This document shows, one piece after another, positions 59,804 to 64,000 of a stretch of 64,000 nt of DNA. Every line of letters starts with the position of its first letter. Positions within the stretch are counted from its first letter, which is position 1. Source of the DNA: Neobacillus muris. GTDB lineage: Bacteria > Bacillota > Bacilli > Bacillales > Cytobacillaceae. The DNA lies in NCBI RefSeq assembly GCF_943193175.1, contig NZ_CALPDF010000001.1, positions 62,001 to 126,000 of the forward strand, in the 5' to 3' direction. Below the pieces are notes generated by a model. It saw nothing but the letters and a program-made list of their open reading frames with translations, made no database searches and was not told where the DNA came from. A program made the position numbers and the translations under genes.

Positions 59804-61651
59804 ATGGATAGTCTAAGAAAACCTTCTAATTTATATTTAATAGTTCTAAGTGTTCTGGGCTGCATTCTCTTTTCTATATATGCCCTTTTCAATTTTAATT
59901 CAACGTCTGAAACTGTTATTAAATTTGCCTTTATCGGCTCCATCTTACTACTAAACCATTTTACAATACCCATTCCTCCTGAAGGCAACTCTACCTCCAT
60001 GGACTCTGCCGTTTACATGGCAAGTATTTTTTTATTTGGCCAGGGTTTTACATTGGATATTTTATTTATTAACTGTATCATCTATGCGATGTATCAAAGG
60101 AAAATTGCTTGGTGGAAGCATCTGTTTAATTTCGCCCTTTATAGTATCATGATAATTTTTTCCTATCACATCTTTATTATGCTCGGCGGAAAAATTGGAG
60201 AAATCAGTACCGATGATTTACTTCCATACTTCCTATCATTAAGTTCCTACTTTATTCTGAATATAACATTGATTGGAATCTACTTCTTTTTGCTAGAAAA
60301 GGAAAATATCGGACAAATATTTTCTAGAATGTTAAAAGATCGGTCTTTTTTAGTTAGTTATTTATCCACACTTTTAATGTCTATTGTTTTTGCGATACTA
60401 ATTTACAGTAAAAATATTTTTGGCCTTTTCTTATTCGTTTGTATCGCCATACTTTTGTCTGTAGCCTTTAATGAACATTTCCGTCTATTTCAGGAAACAT
60501 TAAATAAAGCTAACAAAGACTCCCTCACGGGTCTAAATAATCACGGTTATTTTAAGGAAATTTTAGAAAAAGAAGTGGCCTTTGCGAAAGACACTGATAA
60601 ACCTTTAAGTGTTGTCATACTAGATATCGATGATTTTAAAAAATACAATGATTTAAACGGGCATATTCAAGGGGACCATCTGCTTCAGGAGTTTGGTGCA
60701 CTGTTAAAGACGGAAGCGGAAGCAGCCAACTTTATTGTTGCCCGATATGGCGGAGAAGAGTTTTCCATTATTATGCCTAACACAGACCACCATACAGCTT
60801 ACTCGTTCATGAATGATTTCCGGAAAAAGGTTAATGACACATACTATAAAGGGGTAGAGCGGCTCCCCTATGGCTGTTTGTCGTTTTCATCCGGAATTGC
60901 CGAATGTGAAAAAGCAACCTACAGCATTTCGGAACTCCTTAATAAAGCCGACCAAGCCATGTATGCGGCCAAAAACCAAGGGAAAAACCTAGTGAAAATC
61001 TTTAATGGGCAATCGGATTATTCACTCCACCACTCGCTGTCCCTTGAAAAGGATTTGGAAGAAATGGAGTATCAATTGAGAATCTTTCTCTCCAAAGATG
61101 TCTATACCTATCGCCACAGCAAACGCGTTTACCAATATGCAGTCGATTTTTCAAGGATACTAAAATTAAGTGAGTACGAACGAAAAACGCTTATTCTCGG
61201 TGCTCTGGTCCATGATATTGGAAAAATAGAAGTTCCGCGGGATATTTTAAATAAGAAAGGCAAACTAGACCCGGATGAATGGGAAATGGTGAAAAAACAT
61301 GTAACATGGGGAAAAGAAATTGTTTCAACCAATAAGAAATTAGAGGACTTGATCCCACTAGTGGAACTTCACCACGAGCGGTATGACGGCAACGGTTACC
61401 CTTACGGACTAAAAGGAAAATCGATTCCAAAACTGGCCCGGATCCTCTGCATCATTGACTCATTCGACGCCATGACAACCGAACGGCCCTACCAAAGGAC
61501 CAAAACCTTCCAAGAAGCATTCGCCGAACTGCGCCAATGCGCTGGAAAACAATTCGACCCGCAATTCATCGAACCATTCATCAGCATGGCCAAACAACAA
61601 GACACCGCCGAAGCCACAGGAAAAGTTCTCATAGCAGGCGATGCACATTAA
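59804..61651 (+). CDS. Membrane GGDEF/HD-GYP cyclic di-GMP enzyme
   Basis: 615 residues counted from ATG 59804 (a GTG nine bases earlier is in frame). An N-terminal membrane domain of about seven to eight helices (10-225) is followed by a GGDEF domain with the active variant RYGGEEFSII (about 315) and an HD domain with LVHDIGKIEVPRDIL and HHERYDGNGYPYGLKG, the HD-GYP signature. The HD-GYP activity would degrade cyclic di-GMP and the GGEEF make it. It is downstream of DUF5317 and the small peptide, with no room for its own promoter beyond the hairpin. Confidence 0.9.
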   Translation: MDSLRKPSNLYLIVLSVLGCILFSIYALFNFNSTSETVIKFAFIGSILLLNHFTIPIPPEGNSTSMDSAVYMASIFLFGQGFTLDILFINCIIYAMYQRKIAWWKHLFNFALYSIMIIFSYHIFIMLGGKIGEISTDDLLPYFLSLSSYFILNITLIGIYFFLLEKENIGQIFSRMLKDRSFLVSYLSTLLMSIVFAILIYSKNIFGLFLFVCIAILLSVAFNEHFRLFQETLNKANKDSLTGLNNHGYFKEILEKEVAFAKDTDKPLSVVILDIDDFKKYNDLNGHIQGDHLLQEFGALLKTEAEAANFIVARYGGEEFSIIMPNTDHHTAYSFMNDFRKKVNDTYYKGVERLPYGCLSFSSGIAECEKATYSISELLNKADQAMYAAKNQGKNLVKIFNGQSDYSLHHSLSLEKDLEEMEYQLRIFLSKDVYTYRHSKRVYQYAVDFSRILKLSEYERKTLILGALVHDIGKIEVPRDILNKKGKLDPDEWEMVKKHVTWGKEIVSTNKKLEDLIPLVELHHERYDGNGYPYGLKGKSIPKLARILCIIDSFDAMTTERPYQRTKTFQEAFAELRQCAGKQFDPQFIEPFISMAKQQDTAEATGKVLIAGDAH

Positions 61652-61658
61652 ATAGAAT

Positions 61659-61710
61659 GGGGACAGTCCCCCACTCTGGTAAAGCATTAATGCGCTGGGG
61701 GACTGTCCCC
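61659..61710. repeat. GGGGACWGTCCCC palindromic repeat, copy 12
   Basis: GGGGACAGTCCCCC, CTCTGGTAAAGCATTAATGCG, GGGGGACTGTCCCC, differing from copy 3 (11241) at one base. The minus-strand HAD gene ends inside it: NGDSPPAH and the TAA are repeat-coded. It lies between convergent genes. Confidence 0.9.
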
Positions 61711-62394
61711 ATTTAATATGTTGATAAGATCTCTAAGAGTCTGGATCTCATAGGTTGGGACGATGTCTGTGTGGTTTGGCTTTTGTTCTGGGTTGAACCA
61801 GCAGGTGTCGATTCCGGCGAGGTGTCCGCCTTTGATGTCTGAGTTAAAGGTGTCGCCAATAATGAGTGTTTCTTCCAATGAGAATTGATCGATTCTGGCG
61901 AAGACGAAGTCAAAGTACTGTTTCATTGGCTTTTGGCAGCCAACCGCCTCCGATACGAAAATATCTTTAAAATAGGGATATAATCCAGATGCGCGCAGCC
62001 GCTTATCTTGGGTTGCCGCCACTCCGTTTGTCACGATGTATAGATCGTATTTATTTTGAAGGGTCTCCACTACCTCAATTGCCCCCTCCATCAACTGATG
62101 GCCCTTATCCAGGTAGGATCGGTACCGCTTCTCTAGAAAAACTCCATCCACCTCTTTGCCATATTCCCTAAATAACAGCGAAAACCGGGTATTCACTACC
62201 TTATCCCGGCCGATCTTCCCTTCTTCAAAAGACTTCCAAAGCCCCTGATTGATCTCCATATAGCGCTGCCCTATCTCAGGCGTTAAGGCAAGCTCTTGTT
62301 CTTCAAAAAGCGAACTCAATGCTTCCCTTTCAGCTGCGCTAAAATCTAGCAATGTATTGTCAACATCGAATAATAAAGTTCTGTATTGTTTCAT
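61687..62394 (-). CDS. HAD-superfamily 5'-nucleotidase, YjjG/YfnB type
   Basis: 235 residues. HAD motif I LLFDVDNTLLDF (Asp9, Asp11), motif II VTNGVA, motif III with K155 (AVGCQKP), and motif IV IIGDTFNSDIKGG. The helical cap (subclass C1) is between motif I and II. E. coli YjjG and B. subtilis YfnB dephosphorylate non-canonical pyrimidine nucleotides, protecting the pool. The last residues are encoded by repeat copy 12. Confidence 0.88.
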   Translation of the reverse strand: MKQYRTLLFDVDNTLLDFSAAEREALSSLFEEQELALTPEIGQRYMEINQGLWKSFEEGKIGRDKVVNTRFSLLFREYGKEVDGVFLEKRYRSYLDKGHQLMEGAIEVVETLQNKYDLYIVTNGVAATQDKRLRASGLYPYFKDIFVSEAVGCQKPMKQYFDFVFARIDQFSLEETLIIGDTFNSDIKGGHLAGIDTCWFNPEQKPNHTDIVPTYEIQTLRDLINILNGDSPPAH

Positions 62395-62604
62395 CCATCC
62401 TTCACCCCTTCGGCGCTGCAGCTTTTCTCATACTTGAAACAGTAGACGTTTAGAATACTAACCTTTTTAAGGGTACGCCAAACACCTAGGAGGGTCAATC
62501 TATTCTAGTATAGTCTAATTCATTCTATTAACTAGTCAAAACCGTTTTTCCAGCCGCCGGAAAGGATGGAGCGGCCCTTTCAGCAGTTTCAACGCTACCG
62601 TATT

Positions 62605-62941
62605 TCACCAGCGCAATTCATTTCCTAAATAGTTTAGAAAGTGTGCCCCGCTCTTGTTAGTTGTTTCATAGTTTGATAGTACTTGGATCACCTGTTTCGC
62701 AGCTTGCTCAGGCGTCAGGTCAGCGGCTTCATCCAATTTCCCCTGCATATAGTTTTGAATCCAGCCCGGATGAAGCGATAAAACACGTCCTCCCTGTTCC
62801 TTCAACTGATTATGCTGCAACTTAGACTGCATGTTAAGCCCCGCCTTCGACATAGTGCAGGCAAATTGGTTCACCCTCCAGCAATCTTGGATGCTTCCCG
62901 CCTCCTTTACTGGCCCCGGTGATCAACACAACTTTACTCAT
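62605..62941 (-). pseudogene. Broken SDR oxidoreductase gene (internal deletion)
   Basis: The N-terminal piece from the ATG at 62941 (behind AGGAGGAAT) reads MSKVVLITGASKGGG, then drifts; after a frameshift the C-terminal third begins at about 62874 (NQFACTMSKAGLNMQSK, HPGWIQNYM) and runs to 62605. About 120 residues, including the NNAG region and the catalytic Ser, are missing. The catalytic Tyr position before MSK reads Cys. The remaining C-terminus is otherwise well preserved, so the loss seems recent. Confidence 0.85.
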
Positions 62942-63075
62942 TTCTATTCCTCCTTACGTTAAGTCTTAAGAACAAACACATCCAATCCATAATACGTGAA
63001 GCAAAGGGACATCTCGATGAGAAAGCCTATAATTCAGTTAAATGCAAACAGGCCAGTGTAACACAAGCCTCATTA

Positions 63076-63987
63076 TTAAATATTCGCTGAGATCCGTCTT
63101 TGACCCTTTTTAAATTTTATTATGCCAGTTGAAATGAGTACCCCTGAGATTACCAGCACTGTTCCAGACAATTGAGAAATATAGACGGGTGTTCCTGTCA
63201 TAACAGACAGAAACAAGGTAACGACCGGAACCAAGTTAAAGAATAATGAGGCTTTGCCTGCCCCAATCATTTCCATCGCCTTGTTCCACCACAAATATCC
63301 TAAAACAGATGTAAAAACAGCCATGAATAAAATGGCTCCCCAGGCAGCCAGTGCCACGTGCCCGAGCGGCTGTGGACTTGGCAAAAATAAAGAGAGCAGC
63401 ACTAGACATATAGCACCAACGACCATCGTGTAGGTAGTTGTTTCCAAAGAAGAACTTTCTTTCAGGTACTTCCTGCCTAATACCCCGTATAATGCCCAGC
63501 ATAGATTCCCCATTAACACAAGGAAGTCTCCAACGGATATCGACAGGGTCTGAATGATCTCCCATGAACCTTGAGTTAAAACCAATATGACACCTGCCAA
63601 AGCAAACAAAATTCCAATTATTTGCCGTCTTGTCAGGGGAGTTTTTAGAATAAAAAAAGCCAATATGGAAGTAAGCAACGGATTCGTCGCCATTATTAAC
63701 GCTCCATTTAACGAAGAAGTATATTTCATGCCAAAGAAGAATAAGACATTAAACCCAAAGATCCCAATTACACCTAATATCGTGTAGGCTGTCCCATAGC
63801 TTCTAATGGTGCTCCATCTGATTTTCTTCTGTAGTCCTAAAATCAAGACCATTAAAAAAGCAGCCATTCCAAATCTCCAGCTGGCAGCACTGGCTGTTGA
63901 GAAATAATCAAGCGAGAATTTCGCAAGATTAAAGGTGGCGCCCGTAAAAAACGCAAACCCCACTAACATGGCATAAATTTTAATCAT
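63076..63987 (-). CDS. EamA/DMT-family transporter
   Basis: 303 residues with ten predicted membrane helices as two EamA repeats (about 1-140 and 150-290). ATNPLLTSILAFFILKTPLT and NLVPVVTLFLSVMTG mark the equivalent positions of each half, both with the usual Pro. Such exporters move metabolites or amino acids (YdcZ/RhaT/RarD families); the substrate is unknown. The basic end FKKGQRRISANI is cytoplasmic. The gene starts just inside the right edge of the window. Confidence 0.88.
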   Translation of the reverse strand: MIKIYAMLVGFAFFTGATFNLAKFSLDYFSTASAASWRFGMAAFLMVLILGLQKKIRWSTIRSYGTAYTILGVIGIFGFNVLFFFGMKYTSSLNGALIMATNPLLTSILAFFILKTPLTRRQIIGILFALAGVILVLTQGSWEIIQTLSISVGDFLVLMGNLCWALYGVLGRKYLKESSSLETTTYTMVVGAICLVLLSLFLPSPQPLGHVALAAWGAILFMAVFTSVLGYLWWNKAMEMIGAGKASLFFNLVPVVTLFLSVMTGTPVYISQLSGTVLVISGVLISTGIIKFKKGQRRISANI

Positions 63988-64000
63988 CGCTCCGATCCTC

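Overview
The window looks like chromosomal DNA from a spore-forming member of the Bacillaceae (a Bacillus, Neobacillus or Mesobacillus type). The grounds are strong AGGAGG-type ribosome binding sites, frequent GTG/TTG starts, a Spo0E-like phosphatase, a galactan operon ordered as in Bacillus subtilis, and a Firmicutes-style type VII secretion locus. I see no rRNA, tRNA, CRISPR array or complete transposase. All identifications rest on reading the sequence; nothing was searched.

Layout. (1) 1-3.6 kb: the end of a branched-chain amino acid importer operon (livH partial, livM, livG, livF). (2) 3.7-10.1 kb, minus strand: a galactan/galacto-oligosaccharide operon (ganR, ganS, ganP, ganQ, ganA) with repeated operators and two intercistronic hairpins. 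(3) 10.3-14.2 kb: small genes (orphan protein, Spo0E-like, DUF2812/PadR pair, GNAT, TraB-like). (4) 14.4-28.3 kb, plus strand: a 14-gene catabolic island. It holds an aromatic/sulfonate-type ABC importer, PxpBCA (ATP-dependent lactam opening), a soluble fumarate-reductase-like flavoprotein with its own 2Fe-2S protein, a three-subunit molybdenum hydroxylase, a 4,5-dihydroxyphthalate-decarboxylase-like protein lying between hydroxylase subunit genes, and two molybdenum-cofactor maturation genes. Together these fit hydroxylation, decarboxylation, reduction and lactam opening of an N-heteroaromatic acid. (5) 28.4-39.7 kb: assorted genes (pentapeptide repeat, DinB, M20 peptidase, SDR, two GGDEF proteins, azoR, Nudix) and a scrambled relic of a Bce-type antibiotic-response module. 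(6) 39.8-58.6 kb, minus strand: a type VII secretion locus of unusual composition: PP2C phosphatase, Ser/Thr kinase, a small membrane protein, a 1973-residue surface protein, EssC, EsaB, a lipoprotein, a lipase-like protein with a helical tail, a small helical protein, two WXG100 proteins and an FHA protein. (7) 59.0-64.0 kb: a DUF5317 protein, a 35-residue membrane peptide, a GGDEF/HD-GYP protein, a HAD phosphatase, a broken SDR gene and an EamA exporter.

A palindromic repeat with GGGGACWGTCCCC boxes occurs at twelve intergenic sites, nearly always at gene 3' ends. At four of them it supplies the stop codon of the neighbouring gene and in most of these part of the C-terminus.

The two most interesting regions are the type VII locus, which joins a Thr-phosphorylation cassette (kinase, phosphatase, FHA readers, TTVL motifs) to a possible lipase toxin/immunity unit, and the molybdenum hydroxylase/PxpABC island, whose substrate I cannot name.
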